64,000 nt of DNA, from positions 4,853,338-4,917,337 of the forward strand of contig NZ_CP106869.1 of NCBI RefSeq assembly GCF_025665335.1. Direction: 5' to 3'. A program made the translations under genes and the position numbers. Under the pieces are notes generated by a model. That model was not told the origin of the DNA. It made no database searches and worked only from the letters and a program-made list of their open reading frames with translations. How positions within the stretch are numbered: the first letter of the stretch is position 1; every line of letters begins with the position of its first letter. Shown here piece by piece: positions 1 through 9,514 of this stretch. This DNA is from Xanthomonas sp. AM6 (GTDB taxonomy: Bacteria; Pseudomonadota; Gammaproteobacteria; Xanthomonadales; Xanthomonadaceae).

Positions 1-702
1 CGCCAGCACGTCCAGCGCCGCGGCGTTGCCGTCCACCTTGCGCAGCGCCGCGTCGCCGATCCACGCCTGCATCTGCGAACCGCCCCAGGAGGCGTTGATC
101 AAGCCCATCGGCACGTCCACGCTCTTGCGCAGTTCGCGGGCGAAGTAATAGCAGGCCGCGGAGAACGCCCCCACCGTCTCCGGCGTGGTCGGCTGCCACG
201 CGGCGGGGCCGCCGAACTGCGCCTGCGGGCTCGGGCTGGACTGCGCCGGCACCTTGAACATGCGGATCGCCGGCTGCCGCGCGTCGGCGATCTCGCTGCG
301 CGTGTCCAGCGAACGTTGCACCGACAGTTCCATGTTCGACTGGCCCGAGCACAGCCACACGTCGCCGAGCAGCACGTCGTCCACGCGCTGCGTGCGGCCG
401 TGCGCGGTGCTGGCCTGCAGGGTGTACGGCCCGCCGGCCGGCAGCGCCGCCAGCTGCGCCTGCCAGCGGCCCTGGCGGTCGGCGCGCGCCTGCACGCGCT
501 GCTGCGCCAGCTGCACGGTCACCGTCTCGCCGGCCGCGGCCTGGCCCCAGACCCGGATCGGCGCATCGCGCTGCAGCACCGCATGGTCCTGGAACAGCGC
601 ATGCAGCAACGGCGCCTCGCCGGCATGGGCGAACGCGGGTGCGCACAGCGCCGCCAGCAGCAGGCGGCGCGCGCGCGCGACAACGGAACGGAGCGGCGTC
701 AT
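1..702 (-). CDS. Sialate O-acetylesterase-like SGNH esterase (3' part missing)
   Basis: The frame begins at an ATG (complement of 700-702) and runs off the left edge, so only the first 234 residues are present. A signal peptide (residues 1 to about 25, ending AFAHA) points to periplasm or export. It is followed by a beta-sandwich-like segment and then LGDVWLCSGQSNMELSV, the block-I GQSN motif carrying the nucleophile Ser of SGNH sialate O-acetylesterases. In xylan loci such enzymes are thought to remove acetyl groups from xylo-oligosaccharides. The start overlaps the stop of the alpha-glucuronidase gene (ATGA), so the two are probably translationally coupled and act on the same substrate. The catalytic Asp/His lie outside the window. 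Family is firm; substrate is inferred. Confidence 0.85.
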   Translation of the reverse strand, partial: MTPLRSVVARARRLLLAALCAPAFAHAGEAPLLHALFQDHAVLQRDAPIRVWGQAAAGETVTVQLAQQRVQARADRQGRWQAQLAALPAGGPYTLQASTAHGRTQRVDDVLLGDVWLCSGQSNMELSVQRSLDTRSEIADARQPAIRMFKVPAQSSPSPQAQFGGPAAWQPTTPETVGAFSAACYYFARELRKSVDVPMGLINASWGGSQMQAWIGDAALRKVDGNAAALDVLA

Positions 703-2849
703 TTCGGATTCCCCGGTGCGTACGGAAAACGCAATGCCTGGTAGTACGACAACGGCTGCGCCGGCGCCGCGATACCCGGCGGCAACGCGCGCCCGGACAC
801 CTGCTGCCAGTAGGCGATGCTGGCATCGCGCCACCACTGCGCCTCGCGCTGCTGGATCGCCAGGAAATCGGCGACCTGCCGATGGCGCTGCGCATCCACG
901 TACGGCGCCAGCCCGGACCAGGTCGCACGCATCCGCGCCACCTCGGCCACGCCGTGGTCGTAGCGGCCGAGCAGTTCCTCCCACAGCGGCCGGCCCGAGG
1001 CCATGCGGTGGTCCCACGGCACGTGGTGGAACCACAGCAGATACTGCTCCGGCACCGTGCGCACGTCGCCGAAGCGGCGCGCCAGCGGCGGCGCGTACTG
1101 CGCCACCGCGTTGCTGCCGCTGGCGCTGCGGTCGAAGCCGATGCCGTTGCGGTCGGCGCGGTGGTAGTACACCGGGTCCCAGTCCGGCCGCGCGCTGCCC
1201 GCATCCCACGGCGCCGGGCCATAGTGGTGGCCGCGGCCCATCAGGTGATGCAGGCCGAGCGGGGTCATGTAGTCGACCACCGCCTGGTGCGAGGCCATCA
1301 TCATGCCGACCACCGGCGCGACCAGCGCCGGGTCGTTGCCGAAGCTCATCCTTACCCACTCCTCGGCGATCGCCCGCGCATCGCCCTGCGGATCCCAGGC
1401 CAGCCGCCCGAACGCGTACCAGTTGGCCTGGTCGAAGATCGAACCGCACCAGTTGCGGTCCGCGCCGATGTTGGCCACCCCGGCGATGCCGCTGAGCGCG
1501 TGCCCGTCCACCGCGCCTTCCACCACCCGCGCCACCGTCGCGCGCCTGCCGCGCCGCGTGTCCGCCTGCAGGGTTTCCTGGTACAGCGTGCCCAGGTAGG
1601 CCAGGTGGGTGGCGAAGCCCAGGTACTCCTTGGTGATCTGGAACTCCAGCATCAGCGGCGTCTTCGGCATCGCCCCGAACAACGGGTGGAACGGCTCGCG
1701 CGGCTGGAAGTCGATGGCGCCGTTCTTGACTTGCACCACCACGTTGGCGCGGAACTTCCCGTCCAGCGGCACGAACTCGCTGTAGGCCTGCTTGGCGCGG
1801 TCGTCCGGCTGCTCGTGCGAATAGACGAACGCGCGCCACATCACCACGCCGCCATGCGGCGCCAGCGCGTCGGCGAGCATGTTGGCGCCGTCGGCGTGGC
1901 TGCGGCCGTAGTCCTGCGGGCCGGGCTGGCCTTCGGAATTGGCCTTGACCAGGAAGCCGCCGAAATCGGGAATGCGCGCGTAGATCTCGTCGGCCTTGGT
2001 GCGCCACCACTGCCGCACCGCCGGGTCCAGCGGATCGGCGGTGGCCAGCCCGCCGATCTCGATCGGGGCGCTGAAGCGCGCGCTCAGGTACACGCGGATG
2101 CCGTACGGACGCAGCGCCGCGGCCAGCGCCGCGGCCTTGTCCAGGTATGCCGGGGTCAGGCTCCAGGCATTGGCGTTGACGTTGTTGAGCACCGCGCCAT
2201 TGATGCCGATCGAGGCGTTGGCGCGCGCGTAGTCGGTGTAGCGCGGGTCCACATAACCGGGCAGCTTCTGCCAGTCCCACAGCGAGGCGCCGGCGTAGCC
2301 GCGTTCCACTACCCCGTCCAGGTTGTCCCAGTGGTCGAGCACGCGCAGCTTCACCCGCGGCGCATCGCGCAACGCCAGCGCCGCCGGCGCGTGCCCGGTC
2401 TGCAGCAGGCGCAGGAAGCGGAACGCCGCGTACAGCGCGCCGCGCTCGCCGCCGCCGACGATCGCGGTCACCGGGCGCCCATCGACCACCGTACTGCGGA
2501 TCAGGTAGCCCTCCTCGCCCAGGCCGCGCGTGTCCAGCCGCAGCCGCGCGACCGCCGGGGACGCCGGCGTGCCGAGCACGATCGCGCCGGCGCGCTCGGC
2601 GCGTGCGGCCAGCGCCGGTTCGGCGCCGAGCAGGCCGGCCAGGCCGCGCCGCAGCTCGTCGCGCGCGGCGCGCTGCATCGGCGTGTCGGCGTCGGCCACC
2701 AGCTGCGTGGCCGCCGCACGCCATGGCGCGGCCTGCGCTTCGGCCAGCGGCTGGTAGCGCAACCATAGCTCGTAGCCGTCCTCGGCCTGCGCCGCGGCGA
2801 TCGGCAACAGGAACACCAGCCACAGGCAGGCGCCGCGCAGCCAGCGCAT
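699..2849 (-). CDS. Alpha-glucuronidase, GH67
   Basis: About 716 residues, the usual length for GH67. The enzyme removes (4-O-methyl)-glucuronic acid from the non-reducing end of aldouronic xylo-oligosaccharides. The start chosen (2849) opens directly on a signal peptide (MRWLRGACLWLVFLLPIAAA, cleavage near AQA), so export to the periplasm is expected; an ATG at 2900 would add 17 Arg-rich residues. The GH67 active-site blocks are visible: FLVKANSEGQPGPQDYGR with the acid Glu, then NGAIDFQPREP and LMLEFQITKEYLGF with the general-base Asp/Glu pair. It overlaps the downstream esterase by 4 bp. With the LacI regulator, xylose isomerase and xyl-box nearby, it belongs to a xylan-utilisation locus that extends left of the window. 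Confidence 0.93.
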   Translation of the reverse strand: MRWLRGACLWLVFLLPIAAAQAEDGYELWLRYQPLAEAQAAPWRAAATQLVADADTPMQRAARDELRRGLAGLLGAEPALAARAERAGAIVLGTPASPAVARLRLDTRGLGEEGYLIRSTVVDGRPVTAIVGGGERGALYAAFRFLRLLQTGHAPAALALRDAPRVKLRVLDHWDNLDGVVERGYAGASLWDWQKLPGYVDPRYTDYARANASIGINGAVLNNVNANAWSLTPAYLDKAAALAAALRPYGIRVYLSARFSAPIEIGGLATADPLDPAVRQWWRTKADEIYARIPDFGGFLVKANSEGQPGPQDYGRSHADGANMLADALAPHGGVVMWRAFVYSHEQPDDRAKQAYSEFVPLDGKFRANVVVQVKNGAIDFQPREPFHPLFGAMPKTPLMLEFQITKEYLGFATHLAYLGTLYQETLQADTRRGRRATVARVVEGAVDGHALSGIAGVANIGADRNWCGSIFDQANWYAFGRLAWDPQGDARAIAEEWVRMSFGNDPALVAPVVGMMMASHQAVVDYMTPLGLHHLMGRGHHYGPAPWDAGSARPDWDPVYYHRADRNGIGFDRSASGSNAVAQYAPPLARRFGDVRTVPEQYLLWFHHVPWDHRMASGRPLWEELLGRYDHGVAEVARMRATWSGLAPYVDAQRHRQVADFLAIQQREAQWWRDASIAYWQQVSGRALPPGIAAPAQPLSYYQALRFPYAPGNPK

Positions 2850-3034
2850 GGCGCGACGGCGCTGCGGCGCGCGCGGCCGGGCAATGCCGTTGCCGCTCAT
2901 GCGCGCCCCCTGCGCCGCGGCGCCCGCGTGCGATGTGAGTCGCCGCTCACCCGGCTTCCCGGTACCATGCAGGCCACACTCGTGTCGGGATCCACACCGT
3001 GCCGCGGCGCCGCCGCACACGGGGCTTGGGCAGG

Positions 3035-4159
3035 ATGGTCCCGGTCGCGATCCACGCCCGCACGCCAGCGAAGAGGCCCAGCTTGGAGAAGGTCAGGAAA
3101 TCGGTTCGCCGCAAGAGCCTCGCCGTGACCATCGACGAGGTCGCCGCGCTGGCCAAGGTTTCGCCGATGACCGTGTCGCGGGTGATCAACGGCCAGGGCA
3201 ACGTGCGCGACACCACCCGCGAACAGGTCATGCGCGCGGTCGACACGCTCGGCTACACGCCGAACCTGGCGGCCAGCGCCCTCGCCGCCGCGCAGAGCAC
3301 GCGGGTCGCCCTGATCTACAGCGACCCCAGCGGCGCCTACCTGGGCGAACTGCTGGTCAGCGTGCTGCGCGCGGCCTCGCGCACCTCGCTGCAGGTGGTG
3401 GTGGACTACTGGGACGACCTCGGCGCCGACGCCGAACGCAAGGCCGCGCGCAAGCTGGCCAAGAGCGGCGTGGCCGGGGTGATCCTGCCGCCGCCGCTGT
3501 GCGAGTCGGATGCGGCCATCCGCGAGCTGGTGCGCGCCAAGGTGCCGGTGGTGGCGATCGCCTCCGACCGCTTCAGCGCGCAGGTGGCCTGCGTGCGCAT
3601 CGACGAATTCAACGCCAGCAAGGACATCACCGCTTACCTGATCGCGCAGGGCCACACCCGCATCGGCTACATCGCCGGCCGCTCCAACCTGTCGGCCAGC
3701 GCGCGCCGCTTCGAAGGGTTCCAGGCGGCCCTGGCCGAAGCCGGCCTGCGCCTGGACCGGCACCTGCTGCAGCCGGGCGACTACACCTACCGCTCCGGCC
3801 TGGACGCCGCCGAAAAGCTGCTGTCGCGCCGCCACCGCCCCAGCGCCATCATCGCCAGCAACGACGACATGGCCGCCGCGGCGATCTCGGTGGCGCACCG
3901 GCGCGGCCTGGACGTGCCGCGCGACCTGTCGGTGGTCGGCTTCGACGACACCTCCGCGGCGACCACGGTGTGGCCGGAACTGACCACCATCCGCCAGCCG
4001 ATCGCGGCGATGGCCGATGCGGCGATCGACGTCCTGCTGCGCAGCATCCGCAGCAAGGAACGCACGGCCCGGGCGAAGATCGATCATGTGCTGGCTCATC
4101 AGCTGGTCAAGCGCGATTCGGTCGCCGCGCCGTCCGCCGCGCGCGCCGGGCGGCGCTGA
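3035..4159 (+). CDS. LacI-family regulator, probable XylR
   Basis: LacI/GalR architecture: an N-terminal helix-turn-helix (TIDEVAALAKVSPMTVSRVI, hinge to GYTPNLAASALA) and a periplasmic-binding-protein-like sensor domain ending with the VVGFDDT and TTIRQP blocks. About 374 residues from the ATG at 3035; an in-frame GTG at 2999 would give 386. Both starts leave an unusually long basic stretch before the HTH, so a later start is possible. The gene is divergent from the alpha-glucuronidase gene and convergent with xylA (26 bp between coding ends). By position it is the likely repressor of the xylan/xylose genes, relieved by xylose or xylo-oligosaccharides, and the palindrome at 5807-5820 is its likely operator type. 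The effector is inferred from context. Confidence 0.85.
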   Translation: MVPVAIHARTPAKRPSLEKVRKSVRRKSLAVTIDEVAALAKVSPMTVSRVINGQGNVRDTTREQVMRAVDTLGYTPNLAASALAAAQSTRVALIYSDPSGAYLGELLVSVLRAASRTSLQVVVDYWDDLGADAERKAARKLAKSGVAGVILPPPLCESDAAIRELVRAKVPVVAIASDRFSAQVACVRIDEFNASKDITAYLIAQGHTRIGYIAGRSNLSASARRFEGFQAALAEAGLRLDRHLLQPGDYTYRSGLDAAEKLLSRRHRPSAIIASNDDMAAAAISVAHRRGLDVPRDLSVVGFDDTSAATTVWPELTTIRQPIAAMADAAIDVLLRSIRSKERTARAKIDHVLAHQLVKRDSVAAPSAARAGRR

Positions 4160-4185
4160 CACGGCGGCGGCGGGCATGGTCCGCA

Positions 4186-5526
4186 TCAGCGGATCAGGTA
4201 CTGGTTGATCAGGTTCTCGTAGGCTTCCTGGCGGCCGCTGGCCTGCTTCGGTTCGCCGGCCTTGGCCGCGTGCGCCGCCAGGTCCGCCAGCGAGCTGCCG
4301 CCGGAGGCGAACGCCGCGCCGGCGCCGCTGTCGAAGCTGGCGTAGCGCTCGGCGCGCCACTGCTCCAGCGGCGAGGACGTCAGCAGCGCATGGGCCACCT
4401 CCAGGCCGCGCGCGAACGCGTCCATGCCGCCGATGTGGGCCAGGAACAGGTCCTGCGGATCGGACGACTCGCGCCGCACCTTGGCGTCGAAGTTCAGACC
4501 GCCCGGCGCCAGCCCGCCCTGCCGCAGCACCACCAGCATCGCCCCCACCGTGTCGTACAGGTCGGTCGGGAACTGGTCGGTGTCCCAGCCGTTCTGCGGA
4601 TTGCCGCGGTTGGCGTCGATGCTGCCCAGCAGGCCCGCATCGGACGCCACCTGCAGGTCGTGCTCGAAGCTGTGGCCCGACAGCGTGGCGTGGTTGGCCT
4701 CGATGTTGAGCTTGAAGTCCTTGTCCAGCCCATGCTCGCGCAGGAAGCCGATCACCGTGGCGCTGTCGAAGTCGTACTGGTGCTTCATCGGCTCCATCGG
4801 CTTGGGCTCGATCAGGAAATTGCCCTTGAAGCCGATGCTGCGGCCGTAGTCGCGCGCCAGGGTCAGAAACCGCGCCATGTGCTCCTGCTCGCGCTTCATC
4901 TGCGTATTGTGCAGGCTGGCATAGCCTTCGCGGCCACCCCAGAACACGTAGTTCTCCCCGCCCAGCTCCACCGTGGCATCCAGCGCGGCCTTGACCTGCA
5001 CCGCCGCGCGCGCGACCACGTTGAAGTCCGGGTTGGTGGACGCGCCGTTCATGTAGCGCGGGTGCGAGAACAGGTTGGCGGTGCCCCACAGCAGCTTGAT
5101 GCCGGTGTCGGCCTGGCGCTGCTTGGCGATGCCGACCATGTGCCTGAGGTTCTTCTCGTACTGGCCCACGTCCTCGGCGTCCGGCGCCAGGTCCACGTCG
5201 TGGAAGCAGTAGTACGGCACGCCGAGCTTGGTGAAGAACTCGAACGCCGCATCGGCCTTGGCCTCGGCCCGGCCCAGCGCATCGCTGCCGGCGTCCCACG
5301 GATAGGCGCGCGTGCCCGGCCCGAACGGATCGGCGCCGTTGCCGCAGAAACTGTGCCAGTACGCCACCGCGAAGCGCAGGTGCTCGGCCATGGTCTTGTC
5401 GCCGATCTTCCTGTCGGCCTCGTAGACCTTGAACGCCAGCGGATTGTCCGAGGCCTTGCCTTCGAACGCGATGCGGCCGATGCCCGGGAAGTATTCCTTG
5501 GCGCCGATGTAGACGGAATTGCTCAT
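4186..5526 (-). CDS. xylA: Xylose isomerase
   Basis: 446 residues, the size of class II xylose isomerases. It converts D-xylose to D-xylulose with two divalent metals in the cytoplasm. Signatures seen: [12 protein letters not shown] with the catalytic His, [10 protein letters not shown], the metal-ligand segment [15 protein letters not shown], and [18 protein letters not shown]. The start [10 protein letters not shown] is preceded by a purine-rich ribosome site (GGACTCCACCTCCC on the + strand). No xylulokinase gene follows, so phosphorylation of xylulose must be encoded elsewhere. A palindromic xyl-box lies 281 bp upstream of the start. Substrate assignment is strengthened by the GH67 and LacI neighbours. 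Confidence 0.96.
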   Translation of the reverse strand: MSNSVYIGAKEYFPGIGRIAFEGKASDNPLAFKVYEADRKIGDKTMAEHLRFAVAYWHSFCGNGADPFGPGTRAYPWDAGSDALGRAEAKADAAFEFFTKLGVPYYCFHDVDLAPDAEDVGQYEKNLRHMVGIAKQRQADTGIKLLWGTANLFSHPRYMNGASTNPDFNVVARAAVQVKAALDATVELGGENYVFWGGREGYASLHNTQMKREQEHMARFLTLARDYGRSIGFKGNFLIEPKPMEPMKHQYDFDSATVIGFLREHGLDKDFKLNIEANHATLSGHSFEHDLQVASDAGLLGSIDANRGNPQNGWDTDQFPTDLYDTVGAMLVVLRQGGLAPGGLNFDAKVRRESSDPQDLFLAHIGGMDAFARGLEVAHALLTSSPLEQWRAERYASFDSGAGAAFASGGSSLADLAAHAAKAGEPKQASGRQEAYENLINQYLIR

Positions 5527-5806
5527 GGGAGGTGGAGTCCTGTCGAGTGGGAGGAACGAAGCGCGCGTTGCCGCCGGCGGGCCGGCATGGCGATGGCGGC
5601 GGGTGCAGTCGCCGCTGCGAACGCGTGTGGAGGGGCGGCGAGCATGCGCAGCGCGCAATCGCCTTGGACGGCGGCATGCGGACGTGCGATGCGGAGCGCG
5701 CAGGTGCATTGCCCGCGGCGGCATGGCGCGGGATCGGCGCAAGCGGCGCCCGACGGCAGCGGCCGGCGTCCGCGGCCGCCGGCGAACCGTGACGCATGCA
5801 GCGTTA

Positions 5807-5820
5807 TGGTAGCGCTACCA
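5807..5820. promoter_or_regulatory. xyl-box-like operator
   Basis: TGGTAGCGCTACCA is a perfect 14-bp palindrome in the xylA upstream region. It matches the LacI-type half-site pattern with central GCGC and resembles the xyl-box described for xylan genes in Xanthomonas (TGGTAGCGCTAACA, from memory). It probably binds the LacI regulator encoded at 3035-4159. Confidence 0.8.
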
Positions 5821-6033
5821 GAAACCGCGCTAAAAAAAGCCTCACTGCGGAGGGAAGCCGTCGGGGCCATCAGATGCGGTTCGCACGCCGGGGGACAGGC
5901 GGACTTTACCCAGCCCATCGGCGAAACGCTTGCTGCGCTGCGCCATCGGCGCGCAACGTACGCGCCAGCACGGTGCGCAGCGCGCGTCCCCTCGCCTCCT
6001 GCGCCGCTCGCCCTGGTTGCGCACGGCGCCGAC

Positions 6034-6039
6034 TACAAT
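6034..6039 (+). promoter_or_regulatory. -10-like hexamer next to ttcA start
   Basis: TACAAT ends 8 nt before the ttcA ATG (6048). If it works as a -10 element, transcription would begin within one or two bases of the start codon and the mRNA would be nearly leaderless. No convincing -35 was seen. Confidence 0.35.
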
Positions 6040-6047
6040 GCGCGCCG

Positions 6048-6923
6048 ATGCCGCCCGCTTCCCTTCCCCCGCTCCAGTTCCTCGCCGATCCCGCACCGCA
6101 CGCGCGGCGCGCGCCCTCGGCGCTGGGCAAGCGCCTGTGCCGGCAGGTCGGCCAGGCGATCGCCGACTTCGGCATGATCGAAGCCGGCGACAAGGTGATG
6201 GTGTGCCTGTCCGGCGGCAAGGACAGCTACACGCTGCTGGACATCCTGCTGCAGTTGCAGCGCAAGGCGCCGGTGCCGTTCGACCTGGTGGCGGTGAACC
6301 TGGACCAGAAGCAGCCCGGCTTCCCCGCGCACGTGCTGCCCGACTACCTGCGCACGCTGGGCGTGGCCTGGCACGTGATCGAGCAGGACACCTATTCGGT
6401 GGTCAGCCGCGTGGTGCCCGAGGGCAAGACCCTGTGTTCGCTGTGCTCGCGGCTGCGCCGCGGCGCGCTGTACCGCTACGCCGCCGAGAACGGCATCAGC
6501 AAGATCGCGCTGGGCCACCACCGCGACGACCTCGTCGCCACGTTCTTCATGAACCTGTTCTTCCACGCCAAGCTGGCGGCGATGGCGCCCAAGCTGCGCA
6601 GCGACGACGGCCGCCACGTGGTGATCCGGCCGCTGGCCTACGTGCGCGAGGCCGACATCGCCGAGTATGCGCAGGCGCGCGGCTTCCCGCTGATCCCGTG
6701 CACCCTGTGCGGCAGCCAGGAGAATCTGCAGCGGCGCCAGGTCGGGCTGATGCTGCAGCAGTGGGACCGCGACCACCCCGGCCGCATCGAGCAGATCGCG
6801 CGCGCCATGGGCAACGTGCAGCCGGCGCAGCTGGCCGACCCGGCGCTGTTCGATTTCCGCACGCTGGGCGCGGCCGATGCCGTGGCCGCCGCCGGCTGGC
6901 CGCTGGACGACGCCGACCGCTGA
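6048..6923 (+). CDS. ttcA: tRNA 2-thiocytidine(32) synthetase
   Basis: 291 residues. TtcA thiolates C32 of certain tRNAs using ATP and a [4Fe-4S] cluster. The PP-loop [16 protein letters not shown] is near residues 51-66. The two cysteine pairs that hold the cluster and sulfur are visible as [13 protein letters not shown] and [12 protein letters not shown], and [17 protein letters not shown] is the typical ATP-site segment. The start at 6048 ([10 protein letters not shown]) keeps the length usual for the family; longer upstream frames are unsupported. It is a single gene followed by rdgC after 117 bp. Confidence 0.95.
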   Translation: MPPASLPPLQFLADPAPHARRAPSALGKRLCRQVGQAIADFGMIEAGDKVMVCLSGGKDSYTLLDILLQLQRKAPVPFDLVAVNLDQKQPGFPAHVLPDYLRTLGVAWHVIEQDTYSVVSRVVPEGKTLCSLCSRLRRGALYRYAAENGISKIALGHHRDDLVATFFMNLFFHAKLAAMAPKLRSDDGRHVVIRPLAYVREADIAEYAQARGFPLIPCTLCGSQENLQRRQVGLMLQQWDRDHPGRIEQIARAMGNVQPAQLADPALFDFRTLGAADAVAAAGWPLDDADR

Positions 6924-7040
6924 CGCAGCGGCCGCTGAACCGCGCGTTGCGGTATCGGGGCAGGAGCGATGCGACAATGCCCGCCGCCCTACCCGGCGCC
7001 TGGCGCCGGGCCGTTCCGTTTTCCTTCTGCTGGATGCTCG

Positions 7041-7949
7041 ATGTTCTTTCGCAACCTGACCCTGTTCCGCTTCCCCACCACCCTGGACTTCGCCGAAATC
7101 GACAAGCTCCTGCCGGAGGTCCAGCTCAAGCCGGTCGGCCCGCTGGAAATGAGTTCGCGCGGCTTCATCTCCCCGTTCGGCCGCGACGAGCGCGAGGTGC
7201 TGTCGCACCGCATCGCCGATTTCCTGTGGCTGACCGTCGGCGGCGAGGACAAGATCCTGCCCGGCTCGGTGGTCAACGACCTGCTCGAGCGCAAGGTCGC
7301 CGAGATCGAGGAGAAGGAAGGGCGCCGGCCCGGCGGCAAGGCGCGCAAGCGGCTCAAGGACGACCTGATCCACGAATTGCTGCCGCGCGCCTTCGTCAAG
7401 ACCTCGCGCACCGACGCGATGCTCGACCTGCAGCACGGCTACGTCGCGGTGGACACCTCCAGCCGCAAGAGCGGCGAGAACGTGATGTCCGAGATCCGCG
7501 GCGCGCTGGGCAGCTTCCCGGCGCTGCCGCTGAACGCGGAAGTGGCGCCGCGCTCGATCCTGACCGGCTGGATCGCCGGCGAACCCCTGCCCGAGGGCCT
7601 GAGCCTGGGCGAGGAATGCGAGATGAAGGATCCGATCGAAGGCGGCGCAGTGGTCAAGTGCCAGCACCAGGAACTGCGCTGCGACGAGATCGACAAACAC
7701 CTGGAAGCCGGCAAGCAGGTCACCAAGCTGGCGCTGATCCTGGACGACCACGTTTCCTTCGTGCTCGGCGACGACCTGGTGATCCGCAAGCTGAAGTTCC
7801 TCGACGGCGCCCTGGACCAGCTGGAGAACGCCGACCAGGACGGCGTGCGCGCCGAACTGGACGCGCGCTTCGCGCTGATGAGCGCCGAAGTGCGGCGCCT
7901 GTTCCTGTTGCTGGAAGCGGCGTTGAAGCTGAGCAAGGCGGACAGCTGA
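7041..7949 (+). CDS. rdgC: Recombination-associated protein RdgC
   Basis: 302 residues, matching the family length of about 300. RdgC is a ring-shaped DNA-binding protein that modulates RecA. The opening MFFRNLTLFRFP, the FISPFGRDE block and the conserved internal segments fit RdgC throughout. The ATG at 7041 was chosen because the family begins exactly there; an upstream in-frame start at 6969 would add 24 residues lacking conservation. It stands alone between ttcA and the REP array. Confidence 0.95.
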   Translation: MFFRNLTLFRFPTTLDFAEIDKLLPEVQLKPVGPLEMSSRGFISPFGRDEREVLSHRIADFLWLTVGGEDKILPGSVVNDLLERKVAEIEEKEGRRPGGKARKRLKDDLIHELLPRAFVKTSRTDAMLDLQHGYVAVDTSSRKSGENVMSEIRGALGSFPALPLNAEVAPRSILTGWIAGEPLPEGLSLGEECEMKDPIEGGAVVKCQHQELRCDEIDKHLEAGKQVTKLALILDDHVSFVLGDDLVIRKLKFLDGALDQLENADQDGVRAELDARFALMSAEVRRLFLLLEAALKLSKADS

Positions 7950-8100
7950 GGCCGGGCCGCGGCCCGGCTGGTCGCGCCGGCGGCCACCGCTCCGGGCCTG
8001 CCGGCGCGAGGCTGCACGGCGGCGTGTCGCGGACCGCATACCCGCCACGGCCTGGCTGCCCTCCTGCATCGGGCTATCGGCCTGGGCGGGCGCCGGATCC

Positions 8101-8600
8101 GGCCGACTTCCTGGCCCCGTTCGTCGCGACTGAGGCCGCTCCCACAAAGAACCTCGGCGCGTCGGCTGGGTGCACTGTGGGAGGGGCTTCAGCCCCGACT
8201 GCTTCCGCAGCCGGCCAATTCCCGGCTTCGTTCGTCGCGGCTGAAGCCGCTCCTACAGGAGGAGATTGGCGCACTGGCTGGGTCAACGTTGTAGGAGGGG
8301 CTTCAGCCCCGACAGGCTACCGAAGCCGGCCGACTTCCCGGCCCCGTTCGTCGCGACTGAAGTCGCTCCCACAAAGAGCCTCGGCGCGTCGGCTGGGTGT
8401 ACTGTGGGAGGGGCTTCAGCCCCGACTGCTTCCGCAGCCGGCCAATTCCCGGCTTCGTTCGTCGCGGCTGAAGCCGCTTCTACAGGAGGCGATTGGCGCA
8501 CTGGCTGGGTGAACTTTGTGGGAGGGCTTCAGCCCCGGCAAGCTACCGAAGCCGGCCGACTTCCCGGCTTCGTTCGTCGCGGCTGAAGCCGCTCCTGCAA
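8101..8600. repeat. Tandem composite REP array
   Basis: About nine GTAG/GTGG-type REP palindromes lie in alternating orientation (cores near 8122-8147, 8176-8199, 8233-8258, 8291-8313, 8350-8374, 8403-8426, 8460-8484, 8517-8538, 8576-8600), each reading like GTAGGAGCGGCTTCAGCCGC or its complement. A composite unit of about 227 bp with four REPs starts at 8101, recurs at 8328 and begins a third time at 8554. Unrelated spacers (GCGCACTGGCTGGGT, CTTCCGCAGCCGGCCAATTC) are conserved between copies. No REP-associated transposase gene is in the window. Confidence 0.9.
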
Positions 8601-8722
8601 AGGCAGCGGCATGCGCTGCCCGCGTCCGCTGCCGAGCGGCCCGGAGGCGCTGCACCGGACATCCAGCTGAAGCATGCAGCGCGATCGGTGCGCGCTGTCA
8701 CCGTGCGTGCGCGCATGAGCGG

Positions 8723-8728
8723 TATGCT
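8723..8728 (+). promoter_or_regulatory. -10-like hexamer next to metallopeptidase start
   Basis: TATGCT ends 6 nt before the ATG at 8735, the same close spacing as at ttcA and tdk. This would predict a leaderless transcript. No clear -35 was seen. Confidence 0.3.
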
Positions 8729-8734
8729 GTGCGC

Positions 8735-9514
8735 ATGCCCGATTTCCTCCGTCGCCTGATCGCGCCGCGCGCCGCGGCTGTCGAACGCGACCTCGTCCGC
8801 CTGCGGTTGGACGAGCGCGAGATCGAGGTGCTGCGCGTGCGCGACCCGCGCGCGCGGCGGATCAAGCTCAGCGTCGACGAACGCGGCGCGCGCCTGACCC
8901 TGCCGCTGCGCGCCAGCCTGGTGTCCGGCGAGCGCTTCCTGCTCGAGCACCGGCACTGGCTCGGCGAGCAGCTGGCGCGCTACCAGGACGAGGACAACGA
9001 ACCGGGCCTGGAGCGCGGCGTGCCCGGCTGGCTGCCGCTGCGCGGCGAGCGCCTGCCGCTGCGCTGGAGCGAGGGCCGCTTCGCGCGCCTGCAGGTCGAT
9101 GCCGACGGGGCGGAGCTGCAGTTGCCGGCGCGCGCCGGCGATGCGGCGATCGCGCGCGCGCTGCGCGAGTTCTACGAAGCGCAGGCGCGGGCCGACGTCG
9201 GCCGCTGGCTGCCCAGGTACCTGCCGTCGCTGCCGCGCGCGCCGGCGCGGGTGCGGCTGAAGGTGATGTCCTCGCAATGGGGCTCGCTGGCGCCGGACGG
9301 CTCGATGGCGCTGGACCTGGCGCTGGTGCTGGGACGGCCGTCGGCATTCGAGTACGTGCTGGTCCACGAGCTGTGCCACCTGCTCCAGGCCAACCACTCG
9401 CCGGCGTTCTGGCGCGAAGTGGAAGCGCGGTTCCCGGCCTGGCGCGCCGAGCGCGACTATTTCCACGCGCACGGGCGGCGGCTGAAGGCGCAATTGCGGC
9501 GGTTGCTGGGCTAG
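8735..9514 (+). CDS. YgjP-type (DUF45/M48-like) metallopeptidase
   Basis: 259 residues. HELCHLLQANHSPAFW (His 211 to His 215, with a third His shortly after) is the zinc motif of the YgjP/SprT-like family. The segment MSSQWGSLAPDGSMALD before it is the typical DUF45 strand. No signal peptide is present, so it should be cytoplasmic. The start MPDFLRRLIAP is preceded by TATGCT at 6 nt. Longer frames through the REP array are artefacts of that repeat. Its physiological substrate is unknown in most bacteria and nothing nearby suggests one. Confidence 0.88.
   Translation: MPDFLRRLIAPRAAAVERDLVRLRLDEREIEVLRVRDPRARRIKLSVDERGARLTLPLRASLVSGERFLLEHRHWLGEQLARYQDEDNEPGLERGVPGWLPLRGERLPLRWSEGRFARLQVDADGAELQLPARAGDAAIARALREFYEAQARADVGRWLPRYLPSLPRAPARVRLKVMSSQWGSLAPDGSMALDLALVLGRPSAFEYVLVHELCHLLQANHSPAFWREVEARFPAWRAERDYFHAHGRRLKAQLRRLLG

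Larger units (their letters stand above)
5527..6047. other. Long xylA-ttcA intergenic region
   Basis: 521 bp between the divergent xylA and ttcA genes. It contains the xyl-box (5807-5820) followed at once by an A-rich stretch (GCTAAAAAAAGCC) and, at its right end, a -10-like TACAAT next to the ttcA start. The open frames crossing it show no domain, so none is called as a gene. The length suggests a long xylA leader. Confidence 0.6.

Noticed and set aside
2848..6177. Very long open frame (over 1,100 codons) on the plus strand across LacI, xylA and ttcA
   Set aside because: It runs through well-supported genes in the wrong frame; composition is Arg/Ala/Gly-rich as expected for shadow frames in high-GC DNA.
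8266..8586. Open frames through the REP array
   Set aside because: They repeat the palindrome translation (EAAPTG-like) and have no domain or ribosome site.
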